Made by a program: the position numbers and the translations under genes
The notes under the pieces: generated by a model
What the model was told of the DNA's origin: nothing
What the model saw: the letters and a program-made list of their open reading frames with translations, nothing else
Database searches by the model: none
Source: Pandoraea sp. ASV26
Lineage (GTDB): Bacteria > Pseudomonadota > Gammaproteobacteria > Burkholderiales > Burkholderiaceae
Length of the DNA stretch: 39,850 nucleotides
Direction of reading: 5' to 3'
NCBI RefSeq assembly: GCF_016428915.1
Contig: NZ_JAELTP010000049.1
Span: 1 to 39,850 of the forward strand
In this document: positions 22,785-33,200 of the stretch, piece after piece
How the letters are laid out: every line of letters starts with the position of its first letter
Position numbering within the stretch: position 1 is the first letter of the stretch

Positions 22785-23162
22785 CTATTTGACAGGGTCA
22801 CTATTGTTGTAATGGGTCAAGCCTTGCCGAATACCGGATGGAATCCCAGTTTGCGTCGTCTTATTGCTACCGATCAAAGGAACATTGTTCGGTATGGGGT
22901 TCCCGCTCTGATCTAAGTACTGGCCGGTAGCACTCTGTACCCGATAATAGTTGCCAGCGTTGTCGTATACGACAGAGGTGCCGGTAGTGGGATTAGTGTA
23001 GACGGTCTTCCCCGAATTGGTATTCGAAACTACGGGATTCGGTCCCGCGATGTTTTCAATGGTTTCAGACAAAGAACCGCTAGACCAATTGCCGCTGTTT
23101 GCTGCCGCCCGTGCTGCGCCGCCCGAGTTAGACACCGGGGAACTAGGCCCACTGTTTGTGGC
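22785..23162 (-). CDS. orphan CdiA toxin tip (module B), complete
   Basis: It starts at an exact junction (23,154-23,162) as Ala-Thr-Asn-Ser, only 2 bases after the module A immunity stop. It is open for 125 residues. SETIENIAGPNPVVSNTNSG and KTVYTNPTTGTSVVYDNAGN lead to YYRVQSATGQYLDQSGNPIP, TTQTGIPSGIRQGLTHYNNS. The VVYDxxGNYYRxxxxxGxYLDxxG pattern is shared by several CdiA and Rhs tips, some of which are RNases. I infer a nuclease but cannot show it. It has no own start codon. Confidence 0.65.
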   Translation of the reverse strand, partial: ATNSGPSSPVSNSGGAARAAANSGNWSSGSLSETIENIAGPNPVVSNTNSGKTVYTNPTTGTSVVYDNAGNYYRVQSATGQYLDQSGNPIPNNVPLIGSNKTTQTGIPSGIRQGLTHYNNSDPVK

Positions 23163-23164
23163 AA

Positions 23165-23362
23165 CTACTGCTCTGCCAACTGCAAATCGTTTTCAGCGAT
23201 GACTACCAGTGCTCGAGTTGTCCCGTCGGGGTCCGAAAACTCTACCTCGTAGTTACCGTCGCTATAGTCTTCAATGATGTATCCAACGTCGCCCGGATTA
23301 ATCTGCTCGTGCACGTTGACTGGACCAACATAGCGAACCCGGTTGTAGATCGAAAGGCTCAC
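23165..23362 (-). CDS. CDI immunity protein, DUF4926-like (module A)
   Basis: The protein has 65 residues from a GTG at 23362 overlapping the toxin stop as GTGA. The sequence SLSIYNRVRYVGPVNVHEQI through VVIAENDLQLAEQ matches the module E immunity protein exactly. DUF4926-type small beta barrel, the usual partner of DUF6883 toxins. As the first stored module after the live cdiI, it is the most likely previous tip of this cdiA. That ranking is inference from position only. Confidence 0.75.
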   Translation of the reverse strand: MSLSIYNRVRYVGPVNVHEQINPGDVGYIIEDYSDGNYEVEFSDPDGTTRALVVIAENDLQLAEQ

Positions 23363-23727
23363 TGACGGCTCCTTGTAAAGCCCGAAAACGGTGTATTCAG
23401 CTTCAGGGTTCCATCCGGTTGGACCATCCACCCCGACTGTAGGTAACTAGTCTGTCCGCTAGCCGTACCTTTGCCCGGCAACGCAATCTCAATGTTTACT
23501 CGTTGCCCGTATTGGTCAGCCTTACCCAGTGTGAAGTCGCCACTCGCATACTTTTGCGCAGCTTGTGTTTCCCAAATCTGGGATAGCTGTGCGGAATCAT
23601 CGGCAGTGTAGCCCAACGACTCGAATACAACGTTTTTCCCGTGATCTGCGCCGGGCTTGAAGATGTAGTCGGAAAACTTTCGTGTATCAACGACGGCATT
23701 CACATCTTGAGCCGCCGTGTTTGTGGC
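23359..23727 (-). CDS. orphan DUF6883-like toxin tip (module A), intact
   Basis: It starts at an exact junction (23,719-23,727) as Ala-Thr-Asn-Thr and is open for 122 residues: VDTRKFSDYIFKPGADHGKN, VVFESLGYTADDSAQLSQIW, YASGDFTLGKADQYGQRVNI and QSGWMVQPDGTLKLNTPFSG. This is the DUF6883 arrangement (early KxxxYxxxP..H.K, late beta hairpin). The biochemical activity of DUF6883 is not known to me. Unlike its duplicate, module E, it keeps Gln rather than a stop near the junction, so it would give a full toxin if fused to cdiA. Confidence 0.78.
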   Translation of the reverse strand, partial: ATNTAAQDVNAVVDTRKFSDYIFKPGADHGKNVVFESLGYTADDSAQLSQIWETQAAQKYASGDFTLGKADQYGQRVNIEIALPGKGTASGQTSYLQSGWMVQPDGTLKLNTPFSGFTRSRQ

Positions 23728-23748
23728 AACACCAGCAAGTTGCTAAAC

Positions 23749-24204
23749 CTAGATCAGATCACTCCCGCTTTGGGCGCTCTGCCATTGATCCACCGATTGC
23801 TTTGCGGCGAAGAACCTTTGGAGCTGAACAGGGTCACGCTCGAGAATTCCGACGTAATGCTGATAGTCACTAACCAATGCGTCGTAGCCGACAAGCGCTG
23901 CAATACCGAACGTCGCTAGCAACCCCTCGTAGTCACGAACCTGTTCCGTCAGACATATCCGCCATGCAGGAATGGTCGAATCCGCAATCGTAAATAAATT
24001 GCTCGGCATCCAGTAAGGACCTGCGCCTTCCGGACACACTAGAAAGTCGACCCGACTGAATAGGAACATCAGGCCGTAGACGATGTACTCGTCCCCGACT
24101 TTTAGGGGGGCAAATTCAGTTCGATCCGTTTCACCGCGACACCGCGCGTTCTCCGGAAGACTTGCACCGGTATTCGATTGACAAAGGACGCGCATAGCTC
24201 TCAC
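23749..24204 (-). CDS. cdiI: CdiI immunity protein of the live CdiA tip
   Basis: The frame has 151 residues from a GTG at 24204 that overlaps the cdiA stop as GTGA; ATG at 24195 is an alternative. FAPLKVGDEYIVYGLMFLFS and VDFLVCPEGAGPYWMPSNLF form a beta-rich front half, and EQVRDYEGLLATFGIAALVG with YQHYVGILERDPVQLQRFFA a helical back half. It is soluble. By position it protects the producer against the 83-residue CdiA tip. The family is not named with confidence. A stored module begins 21 bases after its stop. Confidence 0.75.
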   Translation of the reverse strand: MRAMRVLCQSNTGASLPENARCRGETDRTEFAPLKVGDEYIVYGLMFLFSRVDFLVCPEGAGPYWMPSNLFTIADSTIPAWRICLTEQVRDYEGLLATFGIAALVGYDALVSDYQHYVGILERDPVQLQRFFAAKQSVDQWQSAQSGSDLI

Positions 24205-27200
24205 TTGAATTTGAAATCATCAACGGCACCGGAGTTGACATTCCGGACGTAGTGTATTTCGACACCATTCACGTTTTGCGACATTTTCACCCAACCGTCG
24301 GTGGCCGGCCACCGCGAGTCGCCCATGGGGATGGGCAACTGTACTCCAGCCGCCGGGTTCGACATCGCTTGTTGAAGAGCCAGTTGCTCCTGCAGGTTGT
24401 TCGGGACAGCCCGTCCGGTTGAACCAAGACCGAGAGGCGTGTTGTTTGTGGCTCCCCCTCCACCATCCTTGATCGCCGACGCCAGAATGTTAGCGCCGCA
24501 TGCAATCGGGGAAACGAAGCACGCCCTTGGATTGGCAAGAACCCCATTGCTCGCATCCGTGAACCACTGCGGGAAGCCATCAAGCAACCGGGTTGCCTGC
24601 TCTACGAGTGGGGAGCTTGTGCCCAGGTTCGTATCCTTGCCCGCGTTGTTCGGCTTTCCCTCAAGCGTGTTCTCGTCAAACTGACCTTGCTGATTGGGTG
24701 TCCACGTCCCCTTCGGTCCAGATGCGTCTGTTCCTGCGAGTTGACTCGGCGGCGGCACCAACTGACTGGGGTGCATAAACTGATTGTTTTGCGCTTCGTT
24801 TGCTGCACTCGTTGCCGCTGCGTTCGGGTTCTGCCCGACCAAGCCCGCGACGAGCGCCCCCGAGAGCGACGCCATCCCGACAGCAAGTCCGATCTGCTCC
24901 GACGATAACCTCTGGCCTTCTGGCGTGCCGGCAAGCATCGATTGCTCAATCCACGGGCTGATCAGTGCACTTGTCGCTGCGCCAATTGCCCCTCCGGAAC
25001 ATCCAGTCCCCACTGCCGCTGAGCTCGCACAACCCAACAGTGCATGTGCTAGCGAAGACCCCAAGCCGACCTGAAGTTGGTCGCCAAATTGACTGGACGA
25101 AGCGTCTCCAAAAGCGTTATCCAACTTGGCATCGCCAATCTGGTAAGCGAGCGCAGCGGCCAAATTGCTCACACCACTCACCTTCAACGCATCAAGGAAA
25201 CTCCCCCCTTGAATCGCCGACTGCACGCCAGCTTGGATTGCCGACACTCCGGCCATCGCGGCCAACTGTCGAGCGAAGTCACTCGCTGTCGAACCCACCG
25301 CGCTACTCGCCAAGCCCTGAGCGATACTCGGATTTGTCCCTGCCAGATTGGCGAGGCTGTCGGATGAGCCTCCCGTCGCGAAGCCAAATCCGTCGGCATC
25401 GCTGAACGTAATGCCACGCGTGAGGCCCGCCGTCAGGCTCGAAACCACGCCAGCCTTCAATACGGCTCCGAAGTTCAGCGAACCATTCGACATCACTTGT
25501 GACGCGGCCGAGGCGAACGCGCTTGCGACAAACGCCGATGCCATCGCATTGCCCAACGTACCCGCCGCGAACATTCCACTGGAGAGCAAACCACCTGTTA
25601 CGCCCGCAGCGGCGGCCTCGGCTGCGGTCGCCGTACCGCCCTCTACGAGAGCCGCCATAGCTGCATCGAGTGCTGCTTGTTGCGCTGCGGTCTCCGTCGT
25701 CGCCAACGTTAGCGACGTTCCCTGCGTTGCGATAACCGTCATGGCCATGATGACCAGCATCCCAATCTGCTGGATCCCAAAGTCACCTCCCTGCTTCACG
25801 AAATCCGTGTGCAGGTCGTTTTGCAGCGTCTGCTGGACGAAGTTGTCGCCCAACTGTTCTGCGACGCCCGCGATGAACGCCTGTGTCGCCGCTTGATCCA
25901 CCTGACCGTTCGGGTCCAGTAACTGGAGTGCGCCGCCGATCTGGTTGAACTGATCGACGTTGAGCGTCAGGCCACCTGCCGCTGCGCTCATGAAGCCGCC
26001 CGGTTGCACCAGCGTGCCCGTCGTCTTCAGATAACCCGCATCTTTGATGTAGCTCCACAGCTCACCCACGTCGACCACGTTCGCGCGGTTCGTGAGCGTG
26101 CCTGTGTTGACCGTCAGCGTGCCGCCTGAGGTGATCGAGCCCGTATTGAGGATGCTGCCGCCCGTCGCGCTGCTGCCGAAGCTCAGTGACAGGTCGTTGC
26201 TCGCCAGAATTTGCCCGCCTGCGGACAGCGCTGAGAAGTTCTCCGGCAGATACACCTGCGGCATCAGTGCCGTCACGGTCGGGCATTTCGCGTTACCCGT
26301 CGCCTGACATCCCGGCTCCGGCACGCTCTGCTCCACGTACCACAGCATCGGCTGCGACAACCCTGCGACCTGCTCAGGCGTCAGTGCTTGTCCCAACTGG
26401 ATGTTGTTCGCCTTCGCGTACTCAACCGCGTTGCCGTATAGCACCAGCTTCTGCTGGTCCATTACCGTCAGTTGCGAGGTGCTGTCCGTCGACAGTCCAT
26501 TGACGAAGCTCGCCTTGCCCGTCTGCATCAGGGCGGCTTGTTGGAGTTGAATCGCTTCTTGTTGCGGGCTGTAGTAGAACGTCGTCGTGCCCGGTTGCAG
26601 CGATGCCGGAAGGTTCGACAACAGCACTTGCGGTGAGACCGGGTCGAGCGTCGCCGTCAAGCCGCCAACCACATAACTCGGACCGCCCTGCGTGCCCGTA
26701 TTGCCCGTGAGAATCGACGACGCTGCGCCACCAAGGCTCGCCGGAATCGTCAGGTTCAGGCCACCGTTGGCCGGGGCCAGACTGATCACCTGCGGTGGAT
26801 TGCCCACTTGTGGCGTGTACGTGTTCGCCGTCGTGATGCCGTTGATCAGGCTCGTGCCCGCCAGCGACACCGACTGCCCAACCACGTTCCCCACGTTGAC
26901 GATCTGCCCGCCCGACGTCACCGTCAGGTTCGGTGCCTGAATCGTTGCCGCGATGTTGCCCACCGGCGTCGGCGGGTTGATCACGCCGCCTACGCTGGTG
27001 TACGCGTCCCCATACAGCGACGTACACTCCGCCGCACTACCGCAGCTCCAGACGTCATGACGCTTGTCCGACTCGAACATCCCCGTCTCTTGCACCCAGT
27101 GCGAGTGCCAGTAGGCATTGAGCGTCTGTGCGCTGTTCACCACCGGGCCGCTGACGTTGATCGTCGCGTTAAGCCCTGCCGTAATCAGACTGCCGACGTT

Positions 27201-30200
27201 CGTCAGCGAACCCGCATTGATCGTGAGATTGTTGCCCGCACCGATGATCGACGAGTTGCCCGATTGCTGATCAACATACGCCTCGCAGTAGCTCTCCTTG
27301 TAGCCGCCTGCTGTCATACAGCCGTTGTACTTCTCGAGCTTGCCGTAGTTCTCGTGCACCTGCACCGGCGGCGGCAACGTATTGGTGATGCCACCCGCGA
27401 CGTTGAGCGTCAGGTTGTTACCCGCGAGAATGTTGCCCGACGTATTGGTCAACGAGTCGGCAGGCGTCGTGCCCGTCGCCGATGAGCCCACACCACCAAT
27501 CACAAGATCGTGACCCGCGATGAGATCGCCGTACTTGTTGTTGATCGTGCCCGCCGCAATCGTCAGGTTGTTGCCCGCGATGATCGCCGCGTTGTTCTGC
27601 GCGTAGGTGAAACTCGTGGTGTCAGGGTTCTGGCCGCGAACGTCGTTACCTCGATAGCAGGCGATGTTGCTCGTGCCCGGCGCACATCCCGCCTGCGACG
27701 TGAATTGCTGCGTGTTGCCGCCCTGATTGGTGACGCTCGCCGCAAAAATGTTGACGTTGTTCTGGGCATAGATCATGCCCTCGTTCACCAGATTGCCGCC
27801 GTACAGGTTGAGCGTGTTGGCGGCGGTGATCAGGCCAAGCGATGTGGACCATGAGATGGTCGACGTGGAAGTCGGTGCCGCTGAACCCGTCGCAATGTTG
27901 AACGAGACAAGTTGGTGAGCCTGTTGCGCGTCACTTAGGTTCTCGTTCTGATAAGCCGGAACTTCAATCGCCCCCAACGACGCGAGCTGCGCAAGGAACG
28001 CTGAGTACTGCCCTTGATCGACTGCGTTGACAACCGAGCTGGTGGTCGTGGGCGACACCGCGCCGTTAGCCAGTGACCCGACATTGAGTGTCAAATTGCG
28101 TCCGGCTGCAATTTGTCCACCCCGATTCGACAGGCTGGACGTCGTGACCGAAATATCACCGCCCGCAATCATGACTCCGCTCGCACCCATTTGCATCACG
28201 GTAGATGTCTGATTCACCGTTGGCAATGCGATAGCCACCGACGCCTGTGCGCCGGGAATCGGCGTGGCGCTCATCTGCCAATAATCGTAGTCGACGGGGT
28301 TGTCACCCGACATCCGGCTACCGCGCAGCTTGTTCATGTAGAACGTTCCGGAACCCATCACCGGCTCAGCGGTTCCGGCATTACATGCGAGTGTTCCGAA
28401 GTTGCCACATCTGTCACTTGTCCAAGGGCTAATGTCTCCAGGCTTACCCTCCAGTGTTACGCCCGTCGGCGACAACAGGTCACCGAGCGTTGCAGTGGAC
28501 GACACATTGGTCCACCGCACGTTCATGTCCCCTTCCCCGCCCCCGGGACCATCGCTAAGCATCGAACTGCGCGTGCCGATCACCGCGCTCCAGATCAGAC
28601 TCGGATCGACAACCGTGGTCGTCGTGGTCACCGATCCATTCCCCGCCGCCTGATCGTTGATCACCGCTCCCGCATTCACCGTCAGGTTATTGCCTGCGAT
28701 GATCGTTCCACCGACGTTGTTCAGCGTGCCCGGCAGAGCAAACGTGATGTTGCCTGCGGCCTGCGTCTTCGCGCCCACATTGGTGAAGTTGCCACCGGTC
28801 GCCGACAGATTGCGCTCCGCCTCCAGCAAGCCGTTGTTGACGACGTCACCCGTCATCGACAAATCACGGCCCGCGTGAATCGATGCACCCGCGCCGTTGA
28901 CAAGCGCGGCGTTCACCGTCACATCGCCTGCGCCGACCACGTTGCCCGTATTCGTGAACCAGCCGTTGCTTGCCAACGTGAGCGAGCCGTTGCTTTGCAA
29001 AGTGCCGCTGTTGTTGAACGACGTCAGCCCGGTGAGCACGGTGTTGATCGCGCCAATCTGCAACGTGCCCGAGTTGGTGATCGCGTTCGCCGTGATCGAC
29101 AACGTGCTGCCCGCCTGCAACGCACCTCCGGTGGCGTCGAACGTCGCCGAACGCATCAGCGCCGACAGATCGCGCGTCGCTGCAAGTTCACCGCCCGCGT
29201 TCGTGACCGTGCCGCTACCGTTCACCGTCAACGAGAGATCCGCGCTCGACGGCGTGGCCTTGGTGACGTCGCCCGCCAGGATCATGCCGCCGTTGTTGTT
29301 CAGACCACCAACGTTCAGGGTGATGCCGTTCGCACCCAGAACCGTCCCCGCGTTGGTCAACACACCACTGGCCGTGATCGACGTCGTGCTGCCGTTCATC
29401 AGTCCGGCATTGACGACGTTTCCAGTGGCCGACAACGTCAGTGCACCTGTCGATGCAAGCTGACCGCCCGCCAGATTAGTGATGTTGCCTGCGGTAATCG
29501 ACAGCGGCCCGCTGCTCAGCACCGACGAACCTGCCGTATTGACGAACACACCACTACCGGCGTTGAACGTCGTCGCGCCGTTGATCAGCGCGAGGCCGTA
29601 GGTCGAGATCGACTCGGATGCTGTGACATCCAACCCACCGCCGACAATCATCCCGCCCGTGTACACGCGCGCCGCACCGAAGCGCGCGTCTTTCGTCACG
29701 TACAGTTGGGCGAGACTCGCATCGAGCGCGCTGGTCGCGTTTGCGGTGAAGGACTTCGATGCCGTCGTGGTGCCCGCGATGACGACATTGCTGCCGTTGA
29801 GCGTCATGTCCCCGGCAACGGTGTTGGTGCCGCCCATCGTGAGCGTCTGACCGGCGCGCAACGTCACCGTATCGTTACCGGAAATGCCAGCGATGTTCAG
29901 GTTGCCGTTCTGCGCCGTGAGCGTCATCGCGCCCATGCTCGACACGCTTTGCACCGCGTTGAGATTCGTGGCCGCCGTGACATCCAGCGGGCCGCCAACG
30001 AGTACCTTGCCGAGCGTCAGACTGCCTGCCGTGCTTGTCACCGACGCCTTGCCGATCGACGTCACCCCGCCAAGCACGGCGTCACTCTTCGACGTGATCC
30101 TGAGGTCCCGTGCGGTATCGATACCGCCCAACGACAACCTGCCGCCCGAGGTGAGCGTGACATCCTTGCCGAACGTCAGCGCGCCGCTATCGCCTGCAAC

Positions 30201-33200
30201 GTCGCCACCCGATTGCAGCGTCGCCGTACCTTTGCCCAGCAGATGGCCCGTGAGCGTCATGCCACCGCCTGAGGTCAAGGCTGTGTCGCCGTTGATTTGC
30301 CCGCTGCCGATGGCCAACGCGCTGCCCGCATTGGCGGTGAAATTCTGAATGGCCGTGATCGGCCCCGTCACCGTCAGATTGCCTTGCGACGCACTCAGCG
30401 CAATATCCCGATTCGCCGACAATGCGCCGCCGACGCTCACATGACGCGCCGCGTCGACCGTGATGCCGTCGCCCGCCGTGACAGCGCCGCCGATGATCGC
30501 GTCGCGACCCGCGCCAATCGTCAGGCCGTTGCCTGTATTGATGTCGCCCGTCACCTGGACGTCACCCGTGCCGCCCGCCGTCAGCGTGGCCGACTGACCC
30601 GCTTGTACCGAACCGGCGAGCAAATCGCCAGTCGTAGACATCGCCAACGTCTTGCCCGCCACGACTGCGCCCGTGATACGGGTCGCGCCGCCCGAGGTCG
30701 TCGTGAGGCCGCCATTGCCGAATGTCAGCGACGTCGCGCTCAGATTGCCGCCTGCCGACAACACCCCGGCGACGGCATCAGCCAGCACGCCACGAACATT
30801 GCCTAACGACATGTCGCCGCCCGCATGCAGTCGCACCGCACCGTTCGCCGTGGTATCGCCCTGCATCGTCAACGACGTTCCGGCGCTTGCCGTGAGGTCG
30901 CCCTGCGCATCTGCCTTGCCAGTCGAGATAGCCCCGTTGTTCGCCGTGAGCGTGAGGTTGCGCTCCGATGCGACGTCGCCCTTGAGACGAATGTCCCCGC
31001 TTCCGGCTGTGACCGTTACGTCGTCGCCACCGACCGTCTTGCCGGTCACGGCAACGTCGCGCGCGCCGGACAGGGTCAGGGTGCCGAGCGCTACGGCGTC
31101 GCCGCTCACCACCACATCGCCGCCCCCGGCCTGCCCATCGGCCGAGACACTCAGCGACTTGGTCGCCTGCACGTTGTTCAGCCCCGCGCTGTTCGTCGCA
31201 TGGACGGATACGTTCTGACCGCCCAACGCACCGGTCAGCGCAGTGTTGCGGCCCGCGTTCAGGGAAACGTCGCCGCCAAAGATCGCCGTGCCGTCACCGT
31301 TGATATCATTACCCGCCTGCAACGTGCCGATGCCCTGCACGCTGGTCTGTCCCGTCAAGCCTAGATCGTTCGTGGCAGACGCGCGCAAGTCGCCCTGAAT
31401 GTTCAGCTTTCCGCCCAGCAGTGCGTTAGCGGCACTCGTCGCGATCAGCGATCCGGCCGTCGTCACGTCACCCGTGGTGGCGAGATCGCCGGCGCGCGTC
31501 GACAACGACAGATCGCCCATCGTGATCGCAGACCCGGTGATCGCCAGATTGCGCTGCGCCACCAGTTCGCACGCAGCGCCGCAGGCAACGCTGCCAGCCA
31601 GCGTAAGGTCTCGCGCCGCCGTTGCCGAGAAGGCATTCGGTGACGACACCGCACCGTTGAACACGATATCGCCAGCGCCGCCCAGTGTGCCCGTCGCGCC
31701 CGCCGTGCCGGTCGTCGTTACCTTGATGCCTGCGGCGGACGTCAGTGCGCCAAGCGTCGCGTTGCCACCTGCCGTGATGTCGATGCCGTTGGCCTGCACG
31801 CTGCCCGTGAGCGTGGTGTCTCCTGCGGATGCCAGCGTGGCCGTACCGGTGAATACGGATTTGCCGGCACCGTCTCCGGCGTCGAGCAAGGCGCGCCCTG
31901 CCGTCAGATGCGCATTCACACCGACGAGCACGGCCCCGAGTTGCAGATCGCGTCCTGCGTTGGCCGTCACGTCGCCGAGTGCGCTGGTCGACGCCCCCAA
32001 CACAATGTCCTGCGCCGCGTCGACGAACAGATTCGCGGCGCCGCTAATGCCACCGCTCGCACGCACGCTGCCCGTTTGCGCCGTGAGACGCGCGTCGCCC
32101 ACGGACTGAATGGCGCCAGCCACGAGAATGTCGCGCTGCGCATCGAGCGTCGTCGTCGCTCCGCCGCCAAACGTGCCCGCAATCGAAATGTCACGCGCCG
32201 CTTGCAGCGCCACCGCGCCCGGTGCACCGACATTCCCTCTGATGTTGATGTCACCGCCGCCCGCAAGCCCTTGCGCTGTCAGGGCCATCGTCGCTGTCGA
32301 CTCGGCGTTCTTGACGCTCAGGCTATTGCCTGCCGTGATCGTCAGACCGCCGCCCTGGAGCAACCCGCTGTGATCGACGTCTCGTGCCGCCGTCGCGCTG
32401 AGTCGCCCCGTGAACGAGGCTGTGCCCGCACCGCTCACGTCACGACCGGCATCGACTCGTCCGGCGCCCTGTCCGGTCAACGTGCCCGAGAGAATCGCAT
32501 CACGCCCCGCCGTCAGCGTCGTGTCGCCCGCGACGGTGGTTTGCCCGCCCATCGTCACATCGCTACCCGCCGATGCACTCAAATGGTTGCCGACGCCAAG
32601 CGTGCCTTGCTGGTTGATGCTCCCTTGCGTCGCCGTCAGGGTGAGGTCTTTCGCGGCTTGCACGGTGCCGGTCACGTTGACGTCGCGCGCGCCCGTGAGT
32701 GTCGTGCTGTCGCCGCTCGCGAGCGTGCCCGCGACGATGGTGTCTCGCGCAGCCGTCACGTCGACGGCGCCCACGACCTTCGACGTACCGTTGAACGTGA
32801 CGTCGCCACCGCCCGCGTTGCCGCTGGCCGAGACATCGAGCTTGCCGTTGGAGGTCACGTTCGACGCCGTGGCGCTGTTGCCCGCGCTCACCTGTACGCC
32901 GTTGCCTTGCAGCACCCCCGACAGGTTGACGTCGCGCCCGGCCTGAAGCGTTGCGGTGTCGGCGAATGCCGAGGCGCCTGCCCCAGCGATGTCGCGCCCG
33001 GCTTGCAGGCTGCCCCCCAGCCCCACGAGCGCACCGCTCAGAATGATGTCCTGACCAGCCGTCACCGAGGCGTTGCCAATAGCGCTCGTCTGCGGCGCGC
33101 CCAACGTTACGGATTGCCCTGCGATGAGTGCGAGGCGACTGTTGGTGCTCAGATCCGCCGTCGTGTCGAGATTGCCGGTCGTCGCCGTCACGGTCACGTC

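Larger units (their letters stand above)
23165..23727. repeat. 563-bp direct repeat of a toxin/immunity module (copy 1 at 18859-19421)
   Basis: Partner of the segment at 18,859-19,421, with about six base differences over equal length. Both copies end at the GCCACAAACA core, and both have TTGCCACA.. 2 bases beyond the immunity stop. The duplicated unit is therefore exactly one cassette with its flanking motif. Confidence 0.92.
10849..24452. repeat. 14 exact copies of GCCACAAACA marking toxin-module starts
   Basis: Coordinates below are the 9-base core GCCACAAAC, always followed by A. - strand copies: 24444-24452 (live cdiA), 23719-23727, 23154-23162, 21198-21206, 20171-20179, 19413-19421, 18830-18838, 17978-17986, 17296-17304, 16629-16637, 15058-15066, 14178-14186. 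+ strand copies: 10849-10857, 12433-12441. Degraded copies: 18848-18856 (GCCACAGAT) and 11873-11881 (GCCATAAAT). All but the copies at 24,452 and 20,179 have T before the core. In toxin modules the motif reads Ala-Thr-Asn in frame. The copy at 10849 leads into a short frame and then the inverted cdiA copy. Chance would give well under one copy in this length. Confidence 0.95.

Noticed and set aside
10849-24452. The spaced GCCACAAACA copies as a CRISPR array
   Set aside because: Spacing is irregular (about 0.5-2 kb), the repeat is only 10 bases, and the intervals encode proteins.
10849-24452. The cassette array as an integron
   Set aside because: No integrase gene, no attC-like GTTRRRY/RYYYAAC pairs or long imperfect palindromes at the joints. 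The motif lies inside coding sequence rather than after each gene.
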